A DNA stretch of 13,364 bases. Source: an uncultured Mycoplasmatota bacterium (lineage in GTDB: Bacteria > Bacillota_I > Bacilli_A > RF39 > UBA660). Location of the stretch: positions 1 to 13,364 of the forward strand of contig CANSDD010000040.1 in NCBI GenBank assembly GCA_947645535.1, written 5' to 3'. This document shows positions 1-6,722 of the stretch, one piece after another. The notes beneath the pieces are model-generated. The model saw only the letters and a list, made by a program, of their open reading frames with translations, had not been told where the DNA came from and searched no databases. Every line of letters begins with the position of its first letter. Positions within the stretch are counted from its first letter, which is position 1. The translations under genes and the position numbers were made by a program.

Positions 1-70
1 TTTTCATTTAAAAAGATAATAAGGAGTCAAAATTAATGTACTATAAACAGAAAATAATTATAAAATAATA

Positions 71-80
71 ATATATAGAT
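71..80. repeat. Left target-site duplication
   Basis: ATATATAGAT directly abuts the left CAGG end of the insertion sequence. It matches positions 1444-1453 exactly. Confidence 0.9.
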
Positions 81-120
81 CAGGATAAATGCATGAGTTT
101 TTTTAACTTATGTGTTTTTT
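81..120. repeat. Left terminal inverted repeat of the IS
   Basis: Read inward, it matches the reverse complement of 1405-1443 over about 39 bases. The only differences are a T/C change at base 10 and a substitution plus a one-base length change in the T tract. The shared core AACTTATGTGTTTTTT is identical in both ends. Confidence 0.9.
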
Positions 121-131
121 TCGTGTATAAT
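103..131 (+). promoter_or_regulatory. Putative transposase promoter
   Basis: A consensus -10 box TATAAT lies at 126-131, with TTAACT at 103-108 as a weak -35 box 17 bases upstream. The -35 box lies inside the left inverted repeat, a common layout in insertion sequences. The inferred start of transcription is near 138, so only a very short leader precedes the transposase start at 154. Confidence 0.5.
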
Positions 132-153
132 AAAGAAAAAGGATAAAAAGAAA

Positions 154-1417
154 ATGAGTAAAAAAAGTAGTAAATTAAATGAAATAAGCAAAATGTTCAA
201 TGAAATAGATATAGAATTCGATGAACTAAATAATGAGGGAATAAATGATATGATAGCTATAGTAAAAAAACAAAAAGATACAAGATATGCTCCTAATGTA
301 AAACATAAAATGGAAGATATAATACTAATTACATTATTTGCAGTACTAGCAAAGTGTAATGAGTGGACAGAAAATGAAGCTTTTGCAAAGAAAAAAGAAA
401 ATTGGTTCAAACAATATTTAGAATTACCTAATGGAATACCATCACATGATACGATTCAAAGAGTAATATCTATATTAGAGCCACAATCCTTATATGCAGA
501 TACAATAAATTATTTAATAGAGAAAATAGATTTAATCACATCCAAATCAAAAGAAAAAGATATTTTAAGCATGGATGGAAAAACAAGTAATGGTTCAAAA
601 AGAAGTACAGGAGTAAACATATGCGAAAAAGTCGTAAATACAATGAGTGTATATTCAAATAAATATGGAATCAGTTTAATACAAGACTATATAGAAGAAA
701 AGTCTAATGAAATACCAATGGGCCCAAAGTTACTGGAAAAACTAAATTTAAAGGATTGTGTTATAACAGTAGATGTCTTAAATACGCAAGTAGACACTAT
801 AAAAGCAATACTAAAAGGAAAAGCAGATTATGTATTACCAGTAAAAGAAAATCAGAAATTAACTTATGAGGAAATAAAAGAGTACTTTGGAGATAAAAAA
901 ATTTTAGAAACAGTTAAAAAAGAAAATTATAAGAAAATAGTAGAAAAAGAGCATAATAGGACAGTAACAAGAGAATATTATTTAACAGAAGATATAAAAT
1001 GGATGAATAAAAAGGAAAAATGGTTAGGATTAAAATCTATAGGATTAGCACGAAATACAATAGAAAGAAATAATAAAATTATTGTAGAATATAGGTACTA
1101 TATTGTAAGCATTTCTAATGATATAGAATTGTTTTCTAAAAGTGTACGAAGTGAATGGGGAGTGGAGAATAATTTGCATGCACCATTAGATATAGTGTTT
1201 AAAGAAGATGCGAATAAGACATTAGAAAAAAAATGGAGCAAAAAATTTAGGAATAATAAGAAGAATAGCATGAGCGATTTTAAAATTTGTTCAAACTTAC
1301 TATAAAAAAAGTTTGAATTTAATTAGAACAAATTTGTCTTTTGATTTTGAAAATGAAATAGATAATATTTTTAAGTTATTAGACGTTGATGGCTTGAAGC
1401 AACTAAAAAACACATAA
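154..1417 (+). pseudogene. ISAs1-family transposase, frameshifted and nonsense-mutated
   Basis: This is a DDE transposase of the insertion sequence. I chose ATG 154 (MSKKSSKLNE) over an in-frame GTG at 112: the GTG lies in the inverted repeat upstream of the likely promoter, while 154 is preceded by AAAGGA. The N-terminal helper domain and the catalytic core are readable: MDGKTSNGS carries the first Asp, ITVDVLNTQ the second, and EWGVENNLH...LDIVFKEDAN the glutamate region. After EDANKTLEK the intact frame runs into unrelated residues and stops at 1305. Skipping one A in the eight-A run at 1226-1233 restores a family-like tail (NGAKNLGIIRRIA), but a TGA at 1271-1273 interrupts it. Beyond that stop the same frame continues (AILKFV...) to TAA at 1417. 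Two independent lesions make a working full-length enzyme unlikely. The HW and LHW tryptophan/histidine positions typical of the family also read EW and LHA here. Confidence 0.85.
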
Positions 1418-1443
1418 GTTGAAAAAATCATGCGTTTATCCTG
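1405..1443. repeat. Right terminal inverted repeat of the IS
   Basis: It begins AAAAAACACATAAGTT and ends TTTATCCTG at 1443, the reverse complement of the left end apart from a few changes in the homopolymer. The end of the transposase reading frame (TAA 1415-1417) overlaps it. Confidence 0.9.
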
Positions 1444-1453
1444 ATATATAGAT
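1444..1453. repeat. Right target-site duplication
   Basis: ATATATAGAT immediately follows the right CCTG end of the element and is identical to 71-80. Confidence 0.9.
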
Positions 1454-1464
1454 GAATTTATATT

Positions 1465-1491
1465 TTGCATTCATTATTTTTATGTTATACT
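1465..1491 (+). promoter_or_regulatory. Extended -10 promoter of the cysteine desulfurase operon
   Basis: The -10 box TATACT at 1486-1491 is preceded by TGT, giving an extended -10. TTGCAT at 1465-1470 is a possible -35 box at a short 15-base spacing; shifting it one base left (TTTGCA) gives 16. Transcription would start near 1498, leaving only about ten bases before ATG 1508. The insertion sequence ends 21 bases upstream of the -35 box, so the promoter itself survived the insertion. Confidence 0.6.
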
Positions 1492-1507
1492 TTTATAGGT
1501 GATACGT

Positions 1508-2632
1508 ATGATATATTTAGATTATTCAGCAACTACTCCAGTAAATCAGGAAGTAATAGAAAGTTATGTAAAAACATGTCAAAATTTTATTGGAAATCCC
1601 AATTCTTTGCATAAACTTGGAATAGAAGCAAATAAATTAATGAAAGAAGCAACAGAACAAATTGCAAAACTGTTAAATATAAAACCAACTGAAATTATTT
1701 ATACAAGCGGTGCATCAGAATCTAACAATACAGCAATTAAGGGAATTGCAATGAAATATCAAAATAGAGGGAAACATATTATTACGACAGAGTTAGAACA
1801 TTCTTCAGTAGTTGCGCCTCTTCAGTATTTAACTAATCTTGGTTATGAAGTAGATTTTGTAAGATTAAAAGAAGATGGACAGATTGATATCGAACATCTT
1901 AAATCATTACTGAGAGAGGATACAATTTTAGTTACAATGGCATCAGTTAGTAGTGAACTTGGTATTATGCAGCCAATAGAAGAAATTGGAGCTATCCTGA
2001 AAGAATATCCTAAATGTTTCTTTCACGTAGATATGACGCAAAATCTTGGAAAAGTTCCTATTTCACTTGAAAATATTGATTTAGCAAGTTTTTCAGCTCA
2101 TAAATTTTATGGGATGAAAGGAATAGGGGGACTTGTTAAAAAAGAAGGTATTTTATTAGAGCCGCTAATTCATGGAGGAAAAAGTACAACAATTTGGAGA
2201 AGTGGTACTCCAGCTCTTCCACTAATTGTTTCTTTAGCAAAAGCATTGCGATTATCTCTTACTGATTTATTAGAAAAACAAGAGCATATTTTAAAACTAA
2301 ATACATATATAAGAAAAGAATTAGAGCAAATTTCAGGATTACATATCAATAGTAGTGAAAAAGCAATTCCCCATATTTTAAACTTTAGTGTTCTGGGAAT
2401 GAAACCAGAAACATTACAACATGCTTTAGAAGTTCATGAAATATATGTATCAACACAAACAGCATGTGCAAAAGGAACAAATCCATCAACAGCTGTTATG
2501 GCAGTAACTAGAAATAAAGAATATGCCAAAAGTAGTTTAAGAATTAGTATTTCTCATTTAACAACATTAGAAGAGATTACTACATTTGTAAACGTTTTAA
2601 AAGAAGAAATAGAAAAATTAACTTTAAAATAA
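1508..2632 (+). CDS. Cysteine desulfurase (NifS/IscS type, PLP-dependent)
   Basis: This enzyme removes sulfur from L-cysteine, giving alanine and a protein-bound persulfide used for Fe-S clusters, tRNA thiolation or cofactors. The 374-residue length is normal for the family. It opens with MIYLDYSATTP, the standard family N terminus. GASESNN binds the PLP phosphate, His lies in ELEHSS, HVDMTQ carries the PLP-pyridine aspartate and nearby Gln, and Lys199 in FSAHKFYG forms the Schiff base. Cys320 in TQTACAKGT is the sulfur-accepting residue. The start is ATG 1508, with AGGTGA at 1497-1502; an in-frame GTG at 1499 is rejected because it overlaps that site. The usual GGGQE..LRSGT segment reads GGKSTTIWRSGT and the usual NNE(I/L)G segment reads SSELG, so it is a divergent member. 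Whether it works as IscS, as NifZ (the ThiI partner) or in another pathway cannot be decided from the sequence, as no scaffold gene or thiI is present. It is followed after 14 bases by a thioredoxin gene. Confidence 0.93.
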   Translation: MIYLDYSATTPVNQEVIESYVKTCQNFIGNPNSLHKLGIEANKLMKEATEQIAKLLNIKPTEIIYTSGASESNNTAIKGIAMKYQNRGKHIITTELEHSSVVAPLQYLTNLGYEVDFVRLKEDGQIDIEHLKSLLREDTILVTMASVSSELGIMQPIEEIGAILKEYPKCFFHVDMTQNLGKVPISLENIDLASFSAHKFYGMKGIGGLVKKEGILLEPLIHGGKSTTIWRSGTPALPLIVSLAKALRLSLTDLLEKQEHILKLNTYIRKELEQISGLHINSSEKAIPHILNFSVLGMKPETLQHALEVHEIYVSTQTACAKGTNPSTAVMAVTRNKEYAKSSLRISISHLTTLEEITTFVNVLKEEIEKLTLK

Positions 2633-2646
2633 GAAAGGAAGTTATT

Positions 2647-2904
2647 ATGATTATAGAAATAAGTGCTATTTGGTGTAATAGTTGCTTGGTAATGAAAAAA
2701 GTATGGAAAAGTGTAAAGGAAGAATATCAAAATATAAAATGGAAAAGTTTAGATTTGGATTTTGATGAAGCAGAATCCAAATATCAGAATTTAGAAAAAC
2801 TTCCTGTTTTAATATTTGAAAAAAATGGTAAAGAGGTAAGTAGACTTGTAGGAGAAAAGAAAAAGGAAGAGGTAATTAAGTGGATAGAACAAAATTTAGT
2901 ATAA
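2647..2904 (+). CDS. Minimal thioredoxin-family protein (85 aa)
   Basis: This is a small cytoplasmic thiol-disulfide protein. The redox site is WCNSC, with Cys10 and Cys13, and the family cis-proline is Pro53 in KLPVLIF, followed by a KNGKEV turn and a C-terminal helix. There is no signal peptide. At 85 residues it is about 20 shorter than ordinary thioredoxin: the first strand and helix are missing and the fold starts directly at the strand before the CxxC. AAAGGAAG lies six bases upstream of the ATG. It sits 14 bases after the desulfurase, and its end overlaps the next gene by 25 bases, so the three genes are almost certainly co-transcribed. I infer that it donates electrons to the following membrane protein, or reduces the desulfurase persulfide. 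The fold assignment is firm; the partner is inference. Confidence 0.85.
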   Translation: MIIEISAIWCNSCLVMKKVWKSVKEEYQNIKWKSLDLDFDEAESKYQNLEKLPVLIFEKNGKEVSRLVGEKKKEEVIKWIEQNLV

Positions 2905-4121
2905 AAAAATATTTTCTTATTCTTATTTTTCTTTTTACTTTATTTATTTTTCCACTAAATAGTAAAGCATTAGAAGAAGTAAAATTATATTTATTTTATT
3001 CAAAGTATTGTCCTCATTGTGCTAATGAAAAAGTATTTTTAGAAGAGTTAAGTCAAAAATATTCTAATTTAAAAATAGAAATGTTTGAAGTAGCCGAAAA
3101 TGAGCAAAATTCTAATTTACTTTCTTCTGTAAAGAATGCTCTTGGTACTGAAAATAGTTATGTCCCTTATACTGTTATTGGAAAAATTGGATTAACTGGT
3201 TATAATGAAAATATAAGAAATCAAATTGAACATTTTGTAGAGAAATATTCAAATGAGGCAACGATTGATGTAGTATCAGCAATTCAAAACGGAGAAGATG
3301 TAAGTGAATTATTAAAAAAAGAGGAAGAAAATAATAATAATAATAATGTAAATCAAAATGAAGCAGATGAATTATTTACCGTTCCAGTTCTAGGAAAAAT
3401 CAATCCTAAGAAAGTATCGTTACCATTACTTGCCGTCATTATGGGAACAATTGATGGATTTAATCCATGTGCTATGTGGGTATTATTGTTTTTAATTAGT
3501 ATGTTAATAGGAATGAAAGATAGAAAGAAAATGTGGCTATTAGGACTAGCTTTTCTTATAACTTCAGCTTTTATTTATTTGTTATTTATGGTGTCATGGC
3601 TTTCTATTGCAATATCCATTACTTCTATTTCATGGATCCAAAAAACCATTGCTTTGGTAGCATTATTTGCTGGAATTTGGAATTTATATCAATTTTGGAA
3701 AACAAAAGACACAGGTTGCAATATTGTAGATAAAGAAAAACGAAAGAGAACATTATCAAAAATTAAAAAGATTGTATCTGAAAAATCCTTTCTTTTAGCG
3801 CTCATTGGGGTTATGACTCTTGCAATATCAGTAAATATTGTAGAGCTTGCTTGCTCTGCAGGATTACCTTTAGTATTTACGCAAATTCTTGCTATCAATA
3901 ATTTATATACATTTGATTATATTGTAAATATTTTCATTTATATTTTCTTCTTTTTAATTGATGACTTAATTGTTTTCTTTATTGCTATGATGACGATGAA
4001 AATTAGTGGAATAACGGGAAAATATGCCAAATATTCCCATTTCATTGGTGGAATTATGATGGTGTTAATTGGTATTTTATTATTCTTTAAACCAGCTTGG
4101 TTAATGTTTCAGTTTTCATGA
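2880..4121 (+). CDS. Exported thioredoxin-like domain fused to CcdA/DsbD-type thiol transporter
   Basis: This 413-residue protein probably carries reducing equivalents across the membrane. An N-terminal hydrophobic segment (about 11-25) ends in SKA, a plausible signal-peptidase site, so the following domain should lie outside the cell. That domain has CPHC (Cys44, Cys47) and a cis-proline at Pro96 (YVPYTV). A charged, asparagine-rich linker (about 146-165, six consecutive Asn) leads to six predicted membrane helices at about 180-212, 217-241, 249-273, 303-337, 346-372 and 386-410. The two cysteines expected for CcdA/DsbD are in helix 1 (Cys197 in GFNPCAMW) and helix 4 (Cys325 in VELACSAGLP). 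The start is GTG 2880: AAGGAAGAGG lies seven bases upstream, and no other standard start codon (ATG, GTG or TTG) precedes the signal sequence. The gene overlaps the thioredoxin gene by 25 bases, pointing to translational coupling. The domain order, external thioredoxin first and membrane part second with cytoplasmic thioredoxin as a separate gene, mirrors a split DsbD. The final substrates are unknown. Confidence 0.85.
   Translation: MDRTKFSIKKYFLILIFLFTLFIFPLNSKALEEVKLYLFYSKYCPHCANEKVFLEELSQKYSNLKIEMFEVAENEQNSNLLSSVKNALGTENSYVPYTVIGKIGLTGYNENIRNQIEHFVEKYSNEATIDVVSAIQNGEDVSELLKKEEENNNNNNVNQNEADELFTVPVLGKINPKKVSLPLLAVIMGTIDGFNPCAMWVLLFLISMLIGMKDRKKMWLLGLAFLITSAFIYLLFMVSWLSIAISITSISWIQKTIALVALFAGIWNLYQFWKTKDTGCNIVDKEKRKRTLSKIKKIVSEKSFLLALIGVMTLAISVNIVELACSAGLPLVFTQILAINNLYTFDYIVNIFIYIFFFLIDDLIVFFIAMMTMKISGITGKYAKYSHFIGGIMMVLIGILLFFKPAWLMFQFS
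3330..3347 (+). repeat. (AAT)6 triplet tract encoding six Asn
   Basis: Six consecutive AAT codons form the linker between the exported thioredoxin domain and the membrane domain. Gain or loss of a unit would change linker length without breaking the frame. Confidence 0.9.
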
Positions 4122-4153
4122 AACAATATAATCTTTTTTTCTTTGATAAAACA

Positions 4154-4162
4154 TGTTATAAT
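4154..4162 (+). promoter_or_regulatory. Extended -10 promoter of the GreA-like gene
   Basis: TGTTATAAT matches the extended -10 consensus (TG at 4154-4155, TATAAT at 4157-4162). There is no good -35 box at 17 bases, only a T run; TTGATA at 4143-4148 is too close. The predicted start near 4169 gives a leader of about 19 bases containing AGAAGG. Confidence 0.65.
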
Positions 4163-4187
4163 GAATTTGTAGAAAGAAGGTATATAC

Positions 4188-4742
4188 ATGGAAACAAGAC
4201 AGATTAGTGAACAAGAAGAAGAAAGATTGAAAAACGAAATAGAAGAATTAAGAGGAAGAATTAGAGAAGTCAGAAAAGATAGAAGAGACTTTCATTCAGT
4301 AGAAACAGGATTATTTAAAGCACCAGATATTGGAAGTATTTTATTCGATATTGTTCGTTGGGAAAAAAGAATCGAAGAAATTCGTCATATATTAAATCAT
4401 TCTACAGTTATAAAAATAAATATGGATTCTGATATCATGAAAGTAGAGGTAGGAGATCTTGTAGCAGGAGAAATTATTTATGAGGGAAGAGAACCGAAAA
4501 ATATGAAATTTATGCTTGATGGCCCAAAAGAATTACCTGGTGTTAAAAACATTTCACTTACTTCACCAATAGGAATGGCAATACTTGGAAAAGAAATTGG
4601 AGAACATTTTTCATCAGTTGTAGATGCAAAACAATATTCTTTTGAAGGTATTATTACAGGTATTGTAAAAGCAAAAGATTTAGAACAACTAGAAACATCT
4701 GAACCTTTAGAGAAAGGAAAAGCTCCTTATATATTGAAATAA
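4188..4742 (+). CDS. GreA/GreB-family transcription factor, atypical N-terminal coiled coil
   Basis: GreA proteins enter the RNA polymerase secondary channel and help cleave backtracked RNA. The C-terminal FKBP-like domain is clear: VGDLVAGE at about 88-95 and SPIGMAILGKEIGE at 126-139, the family signature. Residues 1-70 are highly charged and helical (QEEERLKNEIEELRGRI...), as expected for the coiled-coil finger. The canonical tip motif, normally close to DLSENAEY with the acidic pair that holds catalytic Mg, is not recognisable. Its place is taken by FHSVETGLFKAPDIGSI (35-51). At 184 residues it is also longer than the usual 158 or so. It may still bind polymerase yet cleave poorly, or act as a Gfh1-like or other secondary-channel regulator; Glu39 and Asp47 could be substitutes. 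It stands as a single-gene unit with its own promoter and terminator. The family call is firm, the activity is not. Confidence 0.82.
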   Translation: METRQISEQEEERLKNEIEELRGRIREVRKDRRDFHSVETGLFKAPDIGSILFDIVRWEKRIEEIRHILNHSTVIKINMDSDIMKVEVGDLVAGEIIYEGREPKNMKFMLDGPKELPGVKNISLTSPIGMAILGKEIGEHFSSVVDAKQYSFEGIITGIVKAKDLEQLETSEPLEKGKAPYILK

Positions 4743-4766
4743 ACATTCATTGGAATGTTTTTTTTT
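4741..4766 (+). terminator. Intrinsic terminator after the GreA-like gene
   Basis: AAACATTC (4741-4748) pairs with GAATGTTT (4753-4760) around the four-base loop ATTG, followed by a T run to 4766. It overlaps the TAA stop codon. I see no separate convincing promoter between it and the symporter gene, so some read-through may supply that gene. Confidence 0.85.
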
Positions 4767-4801
4767 ATAGTTTCATATAGTTTTAATAGGAGGTTAGATT
4801 T

Positions 4802-6010
4802 ATGAAATTGAAAAAATCCTATCTGTTTCCGCTTATTTTAATTTGTTCAGTTTTACTTGGCTCTTTAATAGGACTTATTTTTAAAGAAGATGCAACTGTA
4901 TTAAAACCATTTGGCGAAATATTTTTAAATTTAATGTATACATTAGTTGTACCACTTGTTTTCTTTACTATATCATCATCAATTGCCAATATGGTAAATA
5001 TGAAACGATTAGGACGAATTTTGAAATATCTTTTTGTTACTTTCTTTATTACTAGTTTTATTGCTTCTGTTTTAATGCTTATTGTATCATTATTGATTGA
5101 TCCTGTTGGTAATGCTAGTATTTCATTTATACCAGAGACAAAAGAAGCTGTTGATATAGGAAGTAAGATTGTTTCTATGATTACAGTAACTGATTTTTCA
5201 TCTTTATTATCAAAAGATCATATGTTGCCGCTGATTATTTTTTCAGTAATTTTTGGAACTAGTATTAGTTTGCTTGGAAAAGAAGGAGAAAAAATTGCCA
5301 AAGGATTAGAAACGTTATCAAAAGCAATGATGAAGTTTATTGGTCTTATTATGTATTATGCACCAATTGGACTATGTGCTTATTTTGCTGCTTTGATAGG
5401 AGAGTTTGGACCTAATTTACTTGGAAGTTATGCAAGAAGTATGGCTTTATATTATGGTATGTGTATTGTTTATTTTTTGGTTGTGTATACTATTTATGCG
5501 TATTTTTCAAATAAGAAAAAAGGAATTAAAAAGTTTTATAAGCATGCTATTACTCCAGCACTTACTTCTCTCGCAACACAGTCATCACTTGCAAGTCTTC
5601 CATCTAATTTAGAAGCTGCTGAAAAGATAGGAGTACCTAAAGATATTCGTGAGATTACAATGCCAATTGGGGCTACAATGCATATGGAAGGCTCTAGTAT
5701 GGCAGCAATATTAAAGATTGTATTTTTATTTGGTATTTTTGGAATGCCATTTACAGGAATAGACACTTATTTGATTGCTTTATTTATTGCAGTATTAAGT
5801 GGAGTAGTGATGTCTGGAATACCAGGTGGAGGACTTATTGGAGAAATGCTAATTGTAAGTTTATATAATTTTCCAGCAAGTGCTTTTCCTATTATTGCAA
5901 CAATTGCTTGGTTAGTAGATCCACCAGCAACTTGTCTTAATGTAACTGGTGATGTTACTACGTCTATGTTAATTACTAGAATGGTAGATGGAAAAAATTC
6001 ATTGAAATAA
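4802..6010 (+). CDS. Dicarboxylate/amino acid:cation symporter (DAACS/SLC1 family)
   Basis: This is a secondary transporter in the cell membrane that takes up an amino acid or carboxylate with Na+ or H+. The 402-residue length, eight hydrophobic helices and two re-entrant hairpins match the GltPh/GltT fold. Visible family landmarks are the serine-rich first hairpin TLATQSSLASLP in the ALTSLATQSS region, IGATMHMEGSS (the TM7 NMDGT region, here with His294, Met295 and Glu296), GIPGGG in the second hairpin, and DPPATCLNVTGD in TM8 (Asp373, Asn380, Asp384). The TM8 arginine that binds the side-chain carboxylate of glutamate or aspartate in the family (D-x-x-R-T) is Ala376 here. A neutral amino acid such as serine, threonine or alanine is therefore a better guess than glutamate. 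The start has a perfect AGGAGGT at 4788-4794. Family assignment is strong; substrate is inference. Confidence 0.92.
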   Translation: MKLKKSYLFPLILICSVLLGSLIGLIFKEDATVLKPFGEIFLNLMYTLVVPLVFFTISSSIANMVNMKRLGRILKYLFVTFFITSFIASVLMLIVSLLIDPVGNASISFIPETKEAVDIGSKIVSMITVTDFSSLLSKDHMLPLIIFSVIFGTSISLLGKEGEKIAKGLETLSKAMMKFIGLIMYYAPIGLCAYFAALIGEFGPNLLGSYARSMALYYGMCIVYFLVVYTIYAYFSNKKKGIKKFYKHAITPALTSLATQSSLASLPSNLEAAEKIGVPKDIREITMPIGATMHMEGSSMAAILKIVFLFGIFGMPFTGIDTYLIALFIAVLSGVVMSGIPGGGLIGEMLIVSLYNFPASAFPIIATIAWLVDPPATCLNVTGDVTTSMLITRMVDGKNSLK

Positions 6011-6019
6011 AATTTTTGT

Positions 6020-6048
6020 TTGCACATTCTCCTAAAATATGTTATAAT
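6020..6048 (+). promoter_or_regulatory. Promoter of the first unknown paralogue
   Basis: TTGCAC (6020-6025) and TATAAT (6043-6048) are 17 bases apart, and the -10 box is preceded by TGT, an extended -10. This is the best promoter in the window. It implies transcription from about 6055 and therefore rules out the in-frame ATG at 6020 and the in-frame ATG near 6047 as starts of the downstream gene. Confidence 0.8.
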
Positions 6049-6079
6049 GACAAATGGTGTGTCCAAAAAGGGGGATGTT

Positions 6080-6652
6080 ATGAAAGAAAAATCTTTATTA
6101 TTGATGAATGGATATTATAGAGATTATCTTGATAATGAAGTAATTGTATCAAAAGTAATAGCAATTCAAGATGTAAACTCTGGAATATTTAAAGGAATAG
6201 AAATTTCTAATCAAGATTGTGATTTAAATGATTATTATGACATATTAGGATACATCTTAAAACATTATAGGGATAGAAGTAAATTTTCGTTGTTAATAGG
6301 TTATGATAATGATTTATCGTTTCAATATCATAATTTGTCTAGAACAAATAAAATTACATTTGGAAAATTTGATTTTGATGCAAAAAGCAGTAGATTTATT
6401 GGTAGAGAAAGATCTTGTCAAGGTGGAATACTAAAACGTGATTTAGATCGTTCTATCAATCAATATCAGGTGATAGAGCATACAGCAGAAATACCTGAAT
6501 TGTATGAATTGATAGAAGTAATTTTGTTGCATGCTGAGAAAAATTCTATTTGGCATGGAATTGAATGTTCGGTGGAAAGTTCAGTACCGAGTAAAAATAA
6601 AGGAGCCTATATATTGCTTGCATCAAAGGGAAGAATGAAAGCACAGCAGTAA
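6080..6652 (+). CDS. Protein of unknown function, paralogue A (190 aa)
   Basis: I do not recognise the family. It is a soluble, mixed-charge protein with no signal peptide or membrane helix. ATG 6080 is chosen because AGGGGG at 6069-6074 lies five bases upstream and the promoter sits at 6020-6048. Visible features are MKEKSLLLMNGYY at the start, a GIFKGIEI block (35-42), a middle region rich in Asp and Tyr, a RFIGRE block (105-110), and IWHGIECSV (157-165) near the end. The same blocks occur in the same order in the next gene, so the two form a diverged tandem pair. The G-I-E core at 39-41 recurs at 160-162 within this protein, which hints at an internal duplication. It is a single-gene transcription unit ending in a strong terminator. 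Its neighbours (a symporter, its paralogue, addBA) give no clear clue to its role. Confidence 0.85.
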   Translation: MKEKSLLLMNGYYRDYLDNEVIVSKVIAIQDVNSGIFKGIEISNQDCDLNDYYDILGYILKHYRDRSKFSLLIGYDNDLSFQYHNLSRTNKITFGKFDFDAKSSRFIGRERSCQGGILKRDLDRSINQYQVIEHTAEIPELYELIEVILLHAEKNSIWHGIECSVESSVPSKNKGAYILLASKGRMKAQQ

Positions 6653-6675
6653 GAAAGTGATTCGCTTTCTTTTTT
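6652..6675 (+). terminator. Intrinsic terminator after paralogue A
   Basis: AGAAAGTG (6652-6659) pairs fully with CGCTTTCT (6663-6670), including one G-U pair, around an ATT loop, and a T run follows to 6675. It overlaps the stop codon. Confidence 0.88.
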
Positions 6676-6722
6676 GTCCATATTGGATGAAAGAAAAATT
6701 AATTATATGAGGAGATGAGATA

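Larger units (their letters stand above)
81..1443 (+). mobile_element. ISAs1-family insertion sequence, complete ends, defective transposase
   Basis: The element is delimited by inverted repeats that start CAGGATAAA at 81 and end TTTATCCTG at 1443. It is flanked on both sides by the identical 10-mer ATATATAGAT (71-80 and 1444-1453), the expected mark of transposition. At 1363 bp, with a single transposase gene and CAGG-type ends, it fits the ISAs1 family, whose known members make target duplications of roughly 8-10 bp. The perfect duplication argues for a fairly recent insertion, yet the transposase is broken. The copy is therefore either decaying after insertion or was moved in trans by an intact relative. 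Joining the flanks at one copy of the 10-mer restores a plausible uninterrupted upstream region for the cysteine desulfurase gene. Confidence 0.9.

Noticed and set aside
36..68. Ten-codon ORF (MYYKQKIIIK) with AAGGAG ten bases upstream
   Set aside because: It is too short and low in complexity to separate from chance in this AT-rich sequence, and it has no family or conservation support.
112..153. GTG start giving the transposase 14 extra residues
   Set aside because: It lies within the inverted repeat and upstream of the likely transcription start, so ATG 154 is preferred.
3330..3347. (AAT)6 as a phase-variable on/off switch
   Set aside because: A triplet unit cannot shift the frame; only linker length could vary.
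5993..6017. Terminator after the symporter gene (AAAAATT / AATTTTT)
   Set aside because: The stem is only seven A-T pairs with an 11-base loop; too weak to call.
6020..6079. Upstream in-frame extension of paralogue A from ATG 6020
   Set aside because: The best promoter in the window occupies 6020-6048, and a strong ribosome binding site points to ATG 6080.
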